Of a stretch of DNA of 64,000 bases, positions 10,646 to 22,371 are shown piece after piece. The stretch comes from Astragalus membranaceus (Eukaryota; Streptophyta; Magnoliopsida; Fabales; Fabaceae): NCBI GenBank assembly GCA_039519185.1, contig CM076851.1:46916751-46980750 (forward strand). The letters run 5' to 3'. The first letter of the stretch is position 1, and each line of letters opens with the position of its first letter. The position numbers were made by a program, and so were the translations under genes. A model generated the notes under the pieces. That model was not told the DNA's origin. It did not search any database and saw only the letters and a program-made list of their open reading frames with translations.

Positions 10646-12115
10646 TGTTGGACTATATGATAACCTTCGAGGGGGGTGAATAAGGTTATACGCTAAACTT
10701 GAATTCTTTTTCGATTTTCAAAACTTTAACAATGCCAGTTTAAATCAAATGCGGAAAATAAGATTTAAACTATATGCAGTACCTAAGCAAGCTATACCTA
10801 TGACAGATCCAATTACAGTGATATTTTACGCTTATCAAATAAACAGATATTGAACACAGCGCAGTGATGTCAACTATAATAACAGGCAAATATAAACGGT
10901 AAAGTAAAAGAGTAGGGAAAGAGATACACCGTGAATTTTTACGAGGTTCGGGATAAAAGCCTACGTCCCCGGCCTCCGGCTTTGCAACCTTTGGACTTGA
11001 TGACAACCACTATATGAGAAGAACCTCTTCAATGTTTTACAAAGAAGTAACTTCCATATAGCTAATCTCAATTTACCCAAATTGAGAACCCGAGCTCCCC
11101 GCTAAGGATTTCGCAACCACTTCAATCTCACCCATTAAACGACCCAAGAATACTTCCCAGGATTTCGCAACCACTTCTATCTCCCCGATTGAACGACCCA
11201 AGAACTCTTCCCAGGATTTCACAATAACCACAAAATAGTAGATTACAAGTGAGAACCTATGATCCAATCACTTCAGACAGTATGACAATATAGTAACTGA
11301 GATAGACGAGTGATTTGGAAAATAGAAGAGCTTTAAAAAAGATATGACAATGAAAACTCTTTTTTATCTTTTCTCAGATCTAGAAATCGTATGTGAGAAG
11401 TAGAGAGATGTTGTGTATTGTGGTGTTGAGGTGTTTTTGAAAGTGAGACACACCTTCCTATTTATAGGCCTAGCAAAATGATAGGAATCATTAATGTTGC
11501 TTGCAAATCGATTATGTGTGAAGGCAAACCAGGGGATAATCGATTTTTTGCCTTTAGAAATCAAAGGAATCGATTTCATGCTTAGCTGAATGAAGCTCAT
11601 AATCGATTCTTTGCTTAGGCTTCAGTATAGGAGCAAATCGATTATGTGCTTCTCAATAGATTATGAAATCGATTTTATGCTTCAACAATAGATTAGGAAA
11701 TCGATTTCAAGCTTTATAATAGATTAGGAAATCGATTTCATGCTTTAGAAAATTATAGGAATCAATTTCAAGCTTTCTACAAAGTTATTTTTAGGTTTAG
11801 CTTCCACCCTATGCATGCATGCAATTTTATAAAGTATTTTCAAAGCTTGTTTTGATGCAACATGCATGTTTTGAAAAATCATCTCTCAGCGACTAAATGT
11901 CATAGACCTTAAGTGATAGGACCTTACACTGTGTCCTAATGAAAGCAGATAAACAATTAGGCCTTGACTTCCAAAGTGGCTTCTTCTCCAAGCTGCTCCA
12001 CTTTAATATTTCCTGCTCTTTATTGTCCTGTACTTTATATTCAACTTGAACCATTAGTAGACATATTGTAATTTGTTATCATACAAAACAAAGAGTGTTT
12101 GTCCTTGGATCAACA
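10646..12115 (-). repeat. 5' LTR of the copia element (1470 bp)
   Basis: Plus-strand ends are TGTTGGACT and GGATCAACA, so both strands start TGTTG. It contains many copies of AATCGATT-type words at 11510-11770 and two near-identical 'acgacccaagaa..ttcccaggatttc' units at 11135-11220. No gene is seen; the small open frames are LTR noise. Confidence 0.82.
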
Positions 12116-12208
12116 CTGTGATGGTGGAGTTAAACCACGAATGATCTCAGCGTCACTCCTTGGGGTTTCTATGTACAATTGCATAGGACTGAGACATCTA
12201 AAGGCGTC

Positions 12209-12526
12209 TTAGATCTCGATCATGGCTTGCAGGTCATCGTCGTTCTTCACATCCATTGCGAACCAGCGAACACATCCATTATTTTCCCGCTGAGGTTTGC
12301 GATAAATCATACGTTTGACCTCTCGCTCGTCACCCTCCACTTGCACCTTACTCTCTAGTTTATCTTTGAGAGAAGCGAAGGTCATGTTCTATTTAAGCCT
12401 GCTTGAAATAATTTTTGGACACTGGAAATGGACATCACCATTTCTGTTGGTGATTGTGCCCTGATGGTAAAGGGCAACCAGTGCAGAATCACGAGAGTAT
12501 TGGGTTGACGGGGTGCCGATGTCCAT
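12209..12526 (-). pseudogene. N-terminal module of a second MULE, divergent from MULE-1 (truncated)
   Basis: One minus-strand frame opens at ATG 12526 (MDIGTPSTQYSRD) and runs to TAA 12209-12211 with an in-frame TAG at 12389-12391. After that stop it reads MTFASLKDKLESK, VKRMIYRKP and a tail KNDDDLQAMIEI. This pattern (a 'first beta-grasp-like' module ending in a DDDLQ/DDDV-type motif) is what plant MULE transposases have at their N-terminus, and the plus-strand MULE-1 has the same plan. Downstream sequence is lost at the copia LTR. A TATA box lies about 60 bp upstream. The assignment rests on pattern memory, not a search. Confidence 0.5.
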
Positions 12527-12584
12527 TTTCTTGTGTGGTGTGTGAAAGAAGTTGAAAGTGTGAAGGAACTGAAACCTAAATGGG

Positions 12585-12594
12585 TATATTTATA
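12585..12594 (-). promoter_or_regulatory. TATA box of the minus-strand MULE module
   Basis: The minus strand reads TATAAATATA, about 60 bp upstream of the ATG at 12526. It faces away from the plus-strand TATA box at 12850. Confidence 0.55.
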
Positions 12595-12640
12595 GCGAAA
12601 GATCTAAAACCCTAAATAGGATTTCCACCGTTGATGAAAA

Positions 12641-12815
12641 GTGTCGGCAAGATCTTGACCGATTATTAGTGTCGGCAAGATTTTTACCGTTTATTAGTGT
12701 CGGCAAGATCTTGACCGTCCACTATGCACTCTGCACTATGCACTATTCACTCTGCATCATGCACTATGCACGCTGCAATCTGGGCCATTGAAAGATGTCG
12801 GCAAGATCTGGGCCG
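12641..12815 (+). repeat. Tandem repeats between two divergent TATA boxes
   Basis: GTGTCGGCAAGAT(C/T)T-type units begin at 12641, 12669, 12697 and about 12796. Between the third and fourth lies a run of CACTATGCACT-type words (about 12720-12770). The block sits between two opposite TATA boxes and could hold shared promoter elements. Confidence 0.75.
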
Positions 12816-12849
12816 TCCATTTTTTTAGCGTTGGAAACACCCCGCCATC

Positions 12850-12857
12850 TATAAATA
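12850..12857 (+). promoter_or_regulatory. TATA box of MULE-1
   Basis: CTATAAATAGGG lies about 100 bp before the first recognisable MULE-1 codons at 12950, with a pyrimidine-rich stretch between them, as in a short plant leader. Confidence 0.6.
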
Positions 12858-12949
12858 GGGACTCTTAGTCTTGTAACTCACCACACCAACACCCCCAATC
12901 CTCTTCTGACTCTCTTGCCCCCTTGCACACAAAAAAGGCTCCAGTTTTT

Positions 12950-13361
12950 ATCACAGTTTTTTACAACGGTGTCGTTGAAAACACAAACACATAGGGTGTT
13001 GTTTTTAGGTGCGATAACACATGCCTTCTCAAACTAAAGTTTAAATTCACATTAGATCAACTTAGACAAGCCATTGAGAGAAAAATCTCTCATGACCATT
13101 CAAAAATGGTTTCTAGTCTTATCTACCGTTACCCCACAATTGTCACAACTGGCCACAAATTTTACAGAGATTTGCATCTAACTTCTAATGATGATGTGGA
13201 TCTTATGTTAGAACAATTCAAGACATGTAAACACTTAGGTCTATCCACACCAGAAGTATATGCAGATTTGGTTGATGCTCCTTCAAACTACACATAAACC
13301 CAACCAACTCATTCGATTCCATCTTCTTCACAATTCACCATACCTTATTCTCAACAAACAG
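12950..13361 (+). pseudogene. MULE-1 transposase, N-terminal segment (interrupted by CACTA)
   Basis: A single frame reads TVFYNGVVENTNT, a TAG (12992-12994), GVVFRCDNT, then KFKFTLDQLRQAIERKISHD and DDVDLMLEQF. It has a second stop (TAA, 13295-13297) and continues to 13361. The CACTA element begins at 13362. If the insertion and one copy of CAG are removed, the frame continues without a break at 22372 (..PYSQQT|ETTYPDF..), so both halves are one gene. The start codon is not visible; an ATG may have been lost near 12947. This N-terminal module is typical of plant MuDR-like transposases. Confidence 0.75.
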
Positions 13362-13397
13362 CACTAGTGCAAAAATGGGATTAGAATTAGACATTTA

Positions 13398-13665
13398 AAG
13401 TCAGGCGCTCAGATGCCTGACTACATAAGTGACGCGGTGGCAAACTTGTAATTAAAAGGCAAAACTCACGAGTTTTAAAGTCAAGCGGATACACGCCTGA
13501 CTTCTAAAGTGAACAAATAGGGAAAAAAGTAGACTTTAGAAGTCAGGCGTGTATTCGCCTGACTACATAAGTGACGCAGTGGCAAACTTGTAATTAAGGG
13601 TGAAATTATTTGTTTCTATTTTAATACTTTAGAAGTCAGGCGTGTATTCGCTTGACTTCTAAAGT
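13398..13665 (+). repeat. Left subterminal repeats of the CACTA element
   Basis: Copies of AGTCAGGCG or AGTCAAGCG and their complements (CGCCTGACT, CGCTTGACT) occur at about 13400, 13420, 13480, 13495, 13540, 13555, 13634 and 13650. They often form short inverted pairs such as AGTCAGGCGTGTATTCGCC. These are candidate transposase binding sites. Confidence 0.85.
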
Positions 13666-13699
13666 ACCAAAATATAAAAAAATAATTTCAGTTACGCGT

Positions 13700-14560
13700 A
13701 CCCTATCTCTCCACTCTCAGTACCCTAGCTCTCCACTTCTGAGAACCCTTCACTCTCAGCCTCTCACTCCACGAAGCCTCTCACTCTCAGATCGAACTCC
13801 ACGAAGCCTCTCTCTCAGATCGAACACGCTTCCAGATTCTTCCCTGCTCGGAATTCATGGCTTCTCCCTCAACGTACACGCTTCTCCCTCAATGCACACG
13901 CCTCTCTTCTCCTCTCCTCTCCTCTCTTCTCCTCTCCTCTCCTCTCCTCTCACACGCCTCTGCTAGGGTTTGTTGATTTCGTGAGCAAACTCGATGATTG
14001 AATCTTGGAACAGCTTCAATCTTCCACCACGAAGCTTCGAACGCAGGTTATACACAAAACCCCTTTGTTTTGCTTTACTGATTTGAGGTTTCGCAAAACC
14101 CTAATCTTCGTTTTCGTGAATCTCAGGTTCTTGATGCTGGGTTTTCCAACGAACAACAACACGAAGGTAATGAAACCCACTCTTCACTGTTTTCTTTCTT
14201 ATATCATTTTTGGAAATTGTAATCAGGATGAGCATGAAATTAAACCGTTTTTTTATGGTTCGTTGTCTTCAATAAATCTAGATCTTTGATTGGTTCTTCT
14301 GATTTTCTATTTGGTAAGCCATGTTATGTTGTGTTTCCAAAACGGTGAGTTTTAAAAGGAGAATTGTTTTTGGTCAATTTTTATGGATGCTCAAGTTTTC
14401 TATCTGTAATCTTCATCTTAGTAGATTTGGGGTTATAACTTGTGTTTTGTTGGATTTTTAACTTGTAATTCGATTTTATGGTTATTATTATTTTAATATA
14501 TGAATTTATGTGTGTTAGAATGGTTTTTTGGATTGGTCTAACTTGCTTCTTTCCGTGTAG
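13700..14560 (+). other. Captured leader or promoter-like region in the CACTA element
   Basis: A CT-rich stretch (13700-13960, including repeated TCTCCTCTCC) is followed by TGCTAGGGTTTGTTG. Possible splice borders follow (CGCAG|GTTATA near 14047; CTCAG|GTTCTT near 14126; CGAAG|GTAATG near 14166). It looks like the 5' untranslated, intron-containing start of a plant gene. It lies directly upstream of the first recognisable ACR exon. No reading frame longer than about 100 codons convinces me. Confidence 0.4.
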
Positions 14561-17110
14561 GGTGGTGATTGACAACAATGCTTGTGAAAATGCTACAGTT
14601 ATTCAGGTAAACTCAATGCTTTCCTCTGCTTAGATTTTTACAAAATAAAATTAGTTCACAGGAAGAAATAATCTTTCTTTTTTCTTTCAATTGTTCTTTT
14701 AAAATCCTTGATTGTAATTTTCCCTTAGGATTGTTTCCAAGTTAATTTTAATAATTTAATTTTTCAAGTATCTTGTTATTCATGATTGAAATATCCTTCC
14801 AGGTTGATAGTGTCAACAAACATGGGATTCTCCTTGATGTTGTCCAAGTAATTTCAGATATGAACCTTGTAATTAGAAAGGCTTATATATCCTCTGATGG
14901 GGTTTGGTTCATGGATGGTAAACTCCTTTTTTCCATGCTGTCCAAGTTAATATTATTATTGCTGTTATTATCTATTATTGACTTTGATTCTGATCCTGGT
15001 ATAAATTTGATTTTATTTTCAGTGTTCAATGTGATTGATCGTAAAGGAAACAAGATCAAATATAAGGAAGTTATTGATTATATTCAGGGGGTATGAAGTT
15101 GTATATTTCTAATTTCTTCTAGAATTAGAATTCTTCACTTGACACTTATTTTTGTTGCTCCATCTCTGTGGAAGGTCTTCTGTTTTTCCCACCTTTAGGA
15201 ATCTTCTTGTTAAATAAGCAGGACACCTATATTAAAATATGCTAATTTGAATTTGGTTTCAATTTTGATAACAAAAGGACGTTTGAGGTGTGATAATTTA
15301 AGCATCCTTTTACTCCGTTTTCTCCATTGCCGATTTCATGATTGCGATATGAACTGTTTTTTACCTAAGTGGATGATTTTATGGGAGGTCATTCATGCTC
15401 ATTCATAACTGATGTTCATGTTCACTTTTCATTTTCGATGATGAACTATTTTTTGAATCAATATTTGGGTTGGTGACATGTATTCTTCGAGCAAAGCTCG
15501 TCTGGATTCATCTAATGGACACACCGTTTGAATTGGATGTGGATATAAATGAAGCTGATAAACGTGTGTTGTCAGTATCACTGCCATGTTGATTATTTAG
15601 TAGTATAGCTAACACTTAACATATAATGATAGAGACCAACATAAATTCTTTTAAGAAATTTAAGGGTCCGGAAACTGTGAGGATTTGAACTTGTAAATAC
15701 CACACTGAACATGAGCAGTTTAGTAATCAGAGACCCACACTACATCACAATGCTGAATTTAGGTCCATTTAGAAATAAGTTTTTCATTGTTTTAGTGATC
15801 TACTAATCTGGTAATCTTCTGCATATATGCGGTTTGTTAATCAGTTGTCAAAACAGCTCGTAGTTTCCGATTTTTCCCTTTATGTTTCTAGTTTTGTAGA
15901 GGCTCGAAAAGAATCCAAGCTTTGCATCCTCTATGAGAGAGTCTGTTGGTGTTGTACCTTCCGAAGAGCACACTGTTATTGAACTTACTGGCACAGACAG
16001 ACCTGGATTACTATCTGAAATTTGTGCGGTTCTTGCAGACCTTCACTGTAATGTGGTGACTGCTGAGATCTGGACACATAATACTAGGGCTGTAGCTGTA
16101 GTTCATGTAACAGATAATTCCAGTGGTTGTGCCATCGAGGATCCGTCCCGCCTCTCCACAATAAGGGATTTGCTTTGTAATGTTCTCAGGGGGAGTGATG
16201 ATCCGAAGACAGCTAAAACAGCACTTTCACTGCCTGGAGTAACTTATAGGGACAGGAGGTTACATCAGATTATGTTTGCTGACCGAGACTATGAAAGGGT
16301 CGAAAGAGCGGGACTGAGAGAGCGAGATAAAAGTCCGTTCCCACGTGTAACTGTCTTAGATTGTATTGAGAGATTACACGGTGGTTACCATGAGAGCAAA
16401 AGATGGACCAAAGCTGTTGTTCGATATTGTTTGCACTTTAACTGATATGCAGTATGTAGTTTTTCATGGTGTGGTTCAGACAGAAAGAACAGAGGCTTAT
16501 CAGGTTAGCCAACATTTTGTTGTTTCCCGTTAGGAAATGATGGTTTGCATTCTTGGTTTTCTGTACTTGTTATTGTAGCTAAATTGAATATTAATTTTTT
16601 TCCCTGGTAAATATTTGATCTATTAAATCACACCAGTTCTATGTGATTGGGAAAGACAACACCATCTAACCCATATATATGTTGTTGAGTTTCATTTGGT
16701 CATCATCAATCGGTCTGATCCAGTTTTGACGATGATTTTACTTTTTCTGCGTATATCTGATCCAGTATTTTTCCTGTTATCTAGGAGTTTTATATTCGGC
16801 ATGTTGATGGCTTTCCAATAAGCTCAGAGGCTGGGCGAGAACGACTTGTACAGTGTCTTGAAGCAGCAATCGAGAGGCGGGCATTCGAGGTAAATGACAA
16901 TTGATAACACCACTGGAAGCTCTACTCCTCACTGTTTTTGTTAAATGGTATGCTAAATTGCTGATACATGTTTTTATGCAGGGGTTGGAGCTGGAGCTAT
17001 GCACAGAAGATCGTGTAGGACTTCTCTCAGATATCACAAGGATTTTCCGAGAGAACAGTTTATGTATCAAAAGAGCAGAAATATCAACAGAAGAAATATC
17101 AACAGCTCGT
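14561..17110 (+). pseudogene. Captured ACR-family gene fragment (ACT-domain repeat protein), six exons, truncated
   Basis: Exons with GT..AG borders: 14561-14606 (IDNNACENATVIQ), 14803-14917 (VDSVNKHGILLDVVQVISDM..), 15023-15090, 15900-16503, 16785-16889 and 16982-about 17110. Together they cover ACT domains 1 to 3 and the start of ACT domain 4 of an ACR protein (for example TGTDRPGLLSEICAVLADL, RRLHQIMFADRDYE, CTEDRVGLLSDITRIF). In intact plants such proteins are presumed amino-acid sensors. The fourth exon has a frameshift near 16370. The last exon runs into STARSF-stop after ISTEE, where the family continues differently, so the 3' end is missing. It lies inside the CACTA element; it is a captured copy, not a working gene. 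Confidence 0.85.
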
Positions 17111-17329
17111 AGTTTCTGATTTTACATTCTTAATTGATTATTTGATTATTTGTTTGATCTGAAACAGTTCATCCAGATTCTCAATGGGGACTAATGTTTT
17201 TCTCACACCTAAAGGATATCATTAAGTCAAAAGATATGTGGGAAGATGCTCTAGGATCAGTGATATTTGATTATTTGTTTAATTTTTAGAACTGAATATC
17301 TTTTAATTGTTGTAAATGTTAATTCTTGC

Positions 17330-17474
17330 AGACCCAAAAACAATGTGCAGAATTTGCAGGTGAGATACAGGGGGCCTATCAAATAAAAGTTACTACAAGT
17401 GCCCTGGCCTTGTTGCTAACCAGCAGGCACAATGAACTGTCGAAAACACATGTCCAAGGCGATCTGATTAAGGT
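17330..17474 (+). pseudogene. Unrecognised exon-like fragment in the CACTA element
   Basis: After an AG (TTCTTGCAG) a frame reads QTQKQCAEFAGEIQGAYQ and LALLLTSRHNELSKTHVQGD, ending before AAG|GTGCGTG. A second short block at about 17896-17955 (IVALLGDALTIVISNMSQ) follows a TTTCTTGTAG acceptor in a compatible frame. It looks like two exons of one host gene. I do not recognise the family. Confidence 0.4.
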
Positions 17475-17479
17475 GCGTG

Positions 17480-17662
<183 letters not shown>

Positions 17663-18514
17663 TCATTTTTGTTTTGTTATAGAGTGCTTGTTGATTATGA
17701 ATTTTTTTGTCTCGTGAAGTCTAGCATAGGGATTCATTAGTCTAGAAGCTTTTTAAATCAGAAAATGACTTTCTTTCACAACCCAAAGTACAGTTTTAAC
17801 TATTTCTAGGCTGAATTTCGACAATGCTACTGTAGTGTCATCATGATTGAAATTTTTTGTATAAATGTAATATATTTTCTCTCAATTTCTTGTAGATTGT
17901 GGCTTTACTGGGAGATGCATTAACTATAGTTATATCCAATATGTCTCAGTTTTTCTCACTGTGTAGACAATGTAACTGTGTTCATATTCTTAGTCAAGAG
18001 ACAATGTAACTGTGTTCATATTCTTAGACAATGTAACTGTGTGCATATATTTTTTGTATTAGATTAAGAACTGTATTGTTTGGTTTTAGCCATGTTTCTT
18101 CATGAGCATCTCAGTTTTCAAAAGACCATCTACTAGTTTGGAACGATCCTGCTTTAGCTTCTGAATCATGCATAATGTCTGTGTATGGCTACTGCTGAGC
18201 TTTATCTTTGGTTGTTAAACATCTTTCTTGATGACTGTTTATTTTCTTTTCTCCGTATTCTGTAGGAGATAAGTAAGAATTATTTTTGCAGAAATGGATC
18301 AGATTATTGTCATTTGATTTCTGTTTATGTTGTTTACTGCCAGCCTCTATGGCTTTTTATGTGGATGTCCTAGCTCCCCTAGAAAAAATGCTCATAGAAT
18401 TGTTTTTTTTCAATTTGTAGACTTGTTTCCAGCACATCAATGGAATGGCACAAATTAAGCAAGCCAAATTTGGATCTGTTGACATCGACTTTGTAGACTT
18501 ATTTATGTTTGCAG

Positions 18515-18706
18515 GTTTTGTTCCCTGCTTCTCTGTTGAAAAATAACAAGGCAATTCATGAAGCCTTAATGGCATCAATGGCAAAGAAGGCATATTTGAT
18601 TTGTATGCACAAATCTATGGTTATTTATGATGCATTCTTTAAATATCAGACAAAGCCAAAGCTGTCATCTTTGGGGGACTTGTATCATGAAGGAAAAGAA
18701 TTTGAG
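18515..18706 (+). pseudogene. Captured exon similar to splicing factor SF3B2 (SF3b145)
   Basis: The segment is bounded by TTTGCAG and GTATAAG splice sites. Its second half translates to YDAFFKYQTKPKLSSLGDLY then HEGKEFE. That motif (DAFFKxQTKPKL..GDLYxEGKEFE) is well conserved in the DUF382/PSP region of SF3B2, a U2 snRNP protein. The first half (FPASLLKNNKAIHEALMASM) does not look like SF3B2 and may come from another gene. The next SF3B2 exon is not present. It is a gene scrap carried by the CACTA element. Confidence 0.65.
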
Positions 18707-19334
18707 GTATAAGTATAATTCATTTTAAAGTGTTAAATTGTTAAATGATAGATTTGAAATACTGCAAACATAGATGCTGAGTTATGGAAACTTAGAATTT
18801 GTAATATTCATGTATCAAGTTCATGAATAGGGGTGTGTGATTTCAGTGTTGCTGATTCTTGTTGTGATCTTGCGGGTGCGTGCATGATTTCAGTGTTGTG
18901 ATCTTGCTGACTCTGATCTTGCGGGTGCGTGCGTGATCTCAAGGAAGAAGTTGGACTTGACTGCAGAAGAGCTTTCCGAGGAAAAGACTTGACTGCTGTT
19001 CACTGGTTTTGTAGATTACTGGTTTTGTAGATTGTAGAATGTATTTTGTACTTAAGTGATATATTTTGTACCTAAACTGACCAATTATAGTAGAATGTAA
19101 TGAATTAATGACCAATTATATAGAATGTTTTTTTTATAATTGTTTTGTTCTACTAATTTTGAAATGTTTGTTTTGTTGATTTGTTGGCAATCAATTAGTG
19201 GTGTCTGTAATTTGGATTGGCCATTTTCCAAGTTACTGTAATTTGGATTGGCCATATTCCAAGTTACAGATGATTAGAGTGATGAATTTCGTATAACCAG
19301 GGTGTACCCAAAATTTAAAAAAAAAATACTTTTA

Positions 19335-19603
19335 AGGTCAGGCGTAATAATGCTTGACTTTAAATCATACTTACGAAGTCAAGAAAGAATAAAAGCTTGA
19401 CTTTAAATCATACTTACGAAGTCAGGCAAGAATTAATGCTTGACTTCGTAAGTATGATTTAAAGTCAAGCATTTATTCTTGCTTGACTTTAAATCATACT
19501 TACGAAGTGAGGCAAGAATAAAATGCTTGACTTTAAATCATACTTATGAAGTCAGGCAAGAATAAATGCTTGACTTTAAATCATACTTACGAAATCAGGC
19601 AAT
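19335..19603 (+). repeat. Right subterminal repeats of the CACTA element, inner part
   Basis: Repeats of TGCTTGACTTTAAATCATAC and its complement alternate with AAGTCAGGCAAGAAT-type words (at least ten copies). The solo LTR at 19604 splits this array; it resumes at 22213-22350 with the same words. Confidence 0.88.
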
Positions 19604-22207
19604 TGTAACACCCCGATAATTTCTAACTTATAGAAATTACCGAAATGCACTACTGGCATACATCAGAGTACCTCCTGTTTTAAATGCTGAACACATACTA
19701 AAACTCGATGCTAAAAGCCATCAAGTGCGCTTACATAACTTAACATGAGAAATACATAATATCGTTCCCTACACCTCTCAACTAGTGTTCAGTACCAAAA
19801 TAGAAAGTCTGCGGAAGCGATTTACAACTTTATAAGCATAAGTCGTACAATCGTACATCTAAGACACTGAATAAAAATACAGAGATACATAACATGACAA
19901 AATAAACAGCGTCAGCAACTCCTCATGCCGTCTCCTTAGCCTTGCCTCACGGTCTTCAACTTTCCCTGCTTAACTGAAAAACAACAACAATGGATTGGGT
20001 GAGACAACTTGTCTCAGTGAGTTCTATCGAGACCCCTTACTAACTCTCTCGGTTCAATTATGCTTGATTTCATGAATCGTAGCCCTTAAGTCGACTACGG
20101 GGAACATACAACGTGTACTCGTGGCCCTTCTAAGCGACACACTAGGTACACACCATGACATTGATTCTTAGCATATCACCGGGTCTTATTTTAAAGATTC
20201 CGGCAAACCTAGTCCCCGGCCATTTCTACTACCTTAGGGACAACAATGTAACGGGCCTAGGGGATAAGGCTCATGACTTCCTCTCCCACTAGTACGCTAA
20301 TCCATGAACAGGGTCGTCACCCCAGCAATGATGTATATAATATATACCATGAACAATGAGCAGTGAACAGTGAACAGTGAACGATGAACAATAACCAATG
20401 AGCAGTAAACCGTGAACCGTGATCAGTGAACAATGAACTTAACCGAACCATGAGCTTATGCTTAACAGTGAACTTGTACTTAATTTAGTCTTGTACTAAC
20501 ATGATCTTATTATTAGGTGATCTCACACGGCTTACTAAAGTTTACTCTTCTAACTTATCCTGATAATAATTCAGCCAGTCCAGCACAATACATCAATCAC
20601 ATTAAGCAATATCCATGGCATAAGCTTATCTCAATCACAATCATAGCATAACAATCAAATCCACAACACATTCCATGTACCCGCATTGGGCCGTTCATAA
20701 AACCATGGACCGCAAGGGCCGTTAATAAGAATAAACATAATCATGGAATTATACAGTATAAATTATATATATATATATAGGTCTTTGAATAAGCTTTAAA
20801 ACGCATCTGAGAACACCTCAATCGGGTTCCCGGATCAAAAGTTATTGCGAAAACAAGTTTAGGGTATTTTGCTGAAAAACTGCAAAGCGTCGCGACGCGA
20901 ACTGGATTCCGTCGCGACGCGAAAAATGACAGAAAGTTTTGCGTTGCAAAAATTAAGGGAGGTCGCGACGCGATGGCCACGGGCCACGACGCGAAATTAC
21001 ACAAAATTTTACCCTAACTTGTGATGCTCATATCTTGAGCTACACAATTCAAATTCAACCAAATCAGGACCAAATTGACGAGCATTCAGTCTAGTTTCTA
21101 AAACAGTTGACCACATAATTTTTGGATACCTATATCATCCCCAGATTCCCAGAAACTGAGCCTATTCTCAAACTGTCCCCAGAATTCTACTCTAACTTGT
21201 GATGCTCATATCTTGAGCTACACAAGTCCAAATGCAACCATTCCAAAGCCAAAATGTCAAGCCTTCAGTCTAGTTTCTAAAAAGGTAAGTTATATAATTT
21301 TTTGATGCCTAAATAATTCCCAGTTACTCAGAAACCGAACCTATTCAGAAAATGTCTACACAGTGAGCTTACCAACAATTTAAGCATTCAAACAGCAACA
21401 AATTCAACCATCAAAGCACAATGAAACCCTGAAAACATGACACATAATTTAACATCAATTCCCTAGTGAGTATAGAACTCACCTCAGTACCGAAGAGGAG
21501 TTTGAGATGAATTCGAAATACGCTTAAAACACAAGTGGCACCAACAAGCTCCTAGGAACACTCCAACTTCTCTAGCCAAACTCCAATTCGAATTTCACTA
21601 CTGAAAACCTTATCCCAGCTACCTCAATCTTCAATGTGAAAGAAGAGACTTCAAATACATCCCTAAGACCTCCATTAACAACCAGGACACAAGGCTTCAA
21701 GGAATCCCCTTTTTCTCAAAGTGGTCACGAAACTAAGGGATGAGGAGGGAAGGTTTTTGGGCTGAGATTCTAGAAACTAAACCATGGAAATGGAAGAGGA
21801 GGTTGCGCTGATTTCAAAGGAAGCAAGATCAGCAACATGCATTAGACATTGGTGGAGTTCTCCCCCTCTCTTCCTCTCTCTCTTTCACACCTCACTCTAC
21901 TCTCCCTTGCTTCTGTTTTCTGAAAATTAAAATGAAGTGTGTGTGTGTTTCTATCTTTGTTTCAGCTGGGTTGGGGTATATAAATGGGTGTGTAAAAAGA
22001 CAAGTCTGCCCCTCAGTCACTTATACTCCCCTAATGACCTCCATTAGTTCTAGGCATCCTAACTTAATGCAATTAATTTTAATTAAACACACAATTTATC
22101 ATACTTATCAATCAAGAAATTCATTTTATCCCCAATAAACTCAATAAATCACTTCAATATAACCTCGTGCCAATTATTTTAAAATAGCAAAAATAGGGGA
22201 TGTTACA
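19604..22207 (-). repeat. Solo LTR of a Tekay-related gypsy element (2604 bp), TSD GCAAT
   Basis: The ends are TGTAACACCCCG and GGGGATGTTACA. A perfect 5-bp duplication, GCAAT, flanks it (19599-19603 and 22208-22212). The order of parts shows minus orientation: the conserved ATAACTTTTGATCCGGGAAC block is on the minus strand at about 20850-20830, next to a CpG word cluster. It lies in the CACTA subterminal repeats. With no internal region, it arose by LTR-LTR recombination. TGAACA-type short tandem words lie at 20345-20470. Confidence 0.92.
20890..20994. repeat. Paired TCGCGACGCGA words in the solo LTR
   Basis: Exact copies start at 20890, 20912 and 20963; a variant (CCACGACGCGA) starts at 20984. 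The pairs are 22 and 21 bp apart. The same word and spacing occur in the Athila LTR at 7058-7212. Confidence 0.92.
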
Positions 22208-22371
22208 GCAATAATAAATGCTTGACAGTAAAACAGACTTACGAAGTCAGGCGCAATAAATGCTTGACTTTAAATCAAACATACAAAGTCGACTTAATAA
22301 AAGTCAAGCGCCCGCCTAACTTTAAATCCTCTTTTCGCCTGACTTTAAATCCCTTTTTTGCACTGGTGCAG

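Larger units (their letters stand above)
7471..12115 (-). mobile_element. Ty1/copia element, Sirevirus-like, 5' part (LTR, gag, deleted pol)
   Basis: In element order: 5' LTR (12115-10646), a methionine-tRNA primer site (10643-10631), gag (10571-8970), a protease fused to the end of integrase by deletion (8969-8443), and reverse transcriptase (8442-7471). It is cut at about 7471 by the Athila LTR, and the 3' part is outside the window. A large gag with two zinc knuckles and a long coiled-coil tail is typical of the Sirevirus lineage. The right end lies in MULE DNA; CTGTG (12116-12120) is the expected target copy. Confidence 0.85.

Noticed and set aside
11510..11770. Regular AATCGATT-containing words in the copia LTR, considered as a CRISPR-like array
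   Set aside because: Spacing and words are irregular, the host is a plant, and they lie in an LTR.
20345..20470. TGAACA-type short repeats considered as a satellite
   Set aside because: Short, imperfect and confined to one LTR; they belong to the LTR's variable word region.
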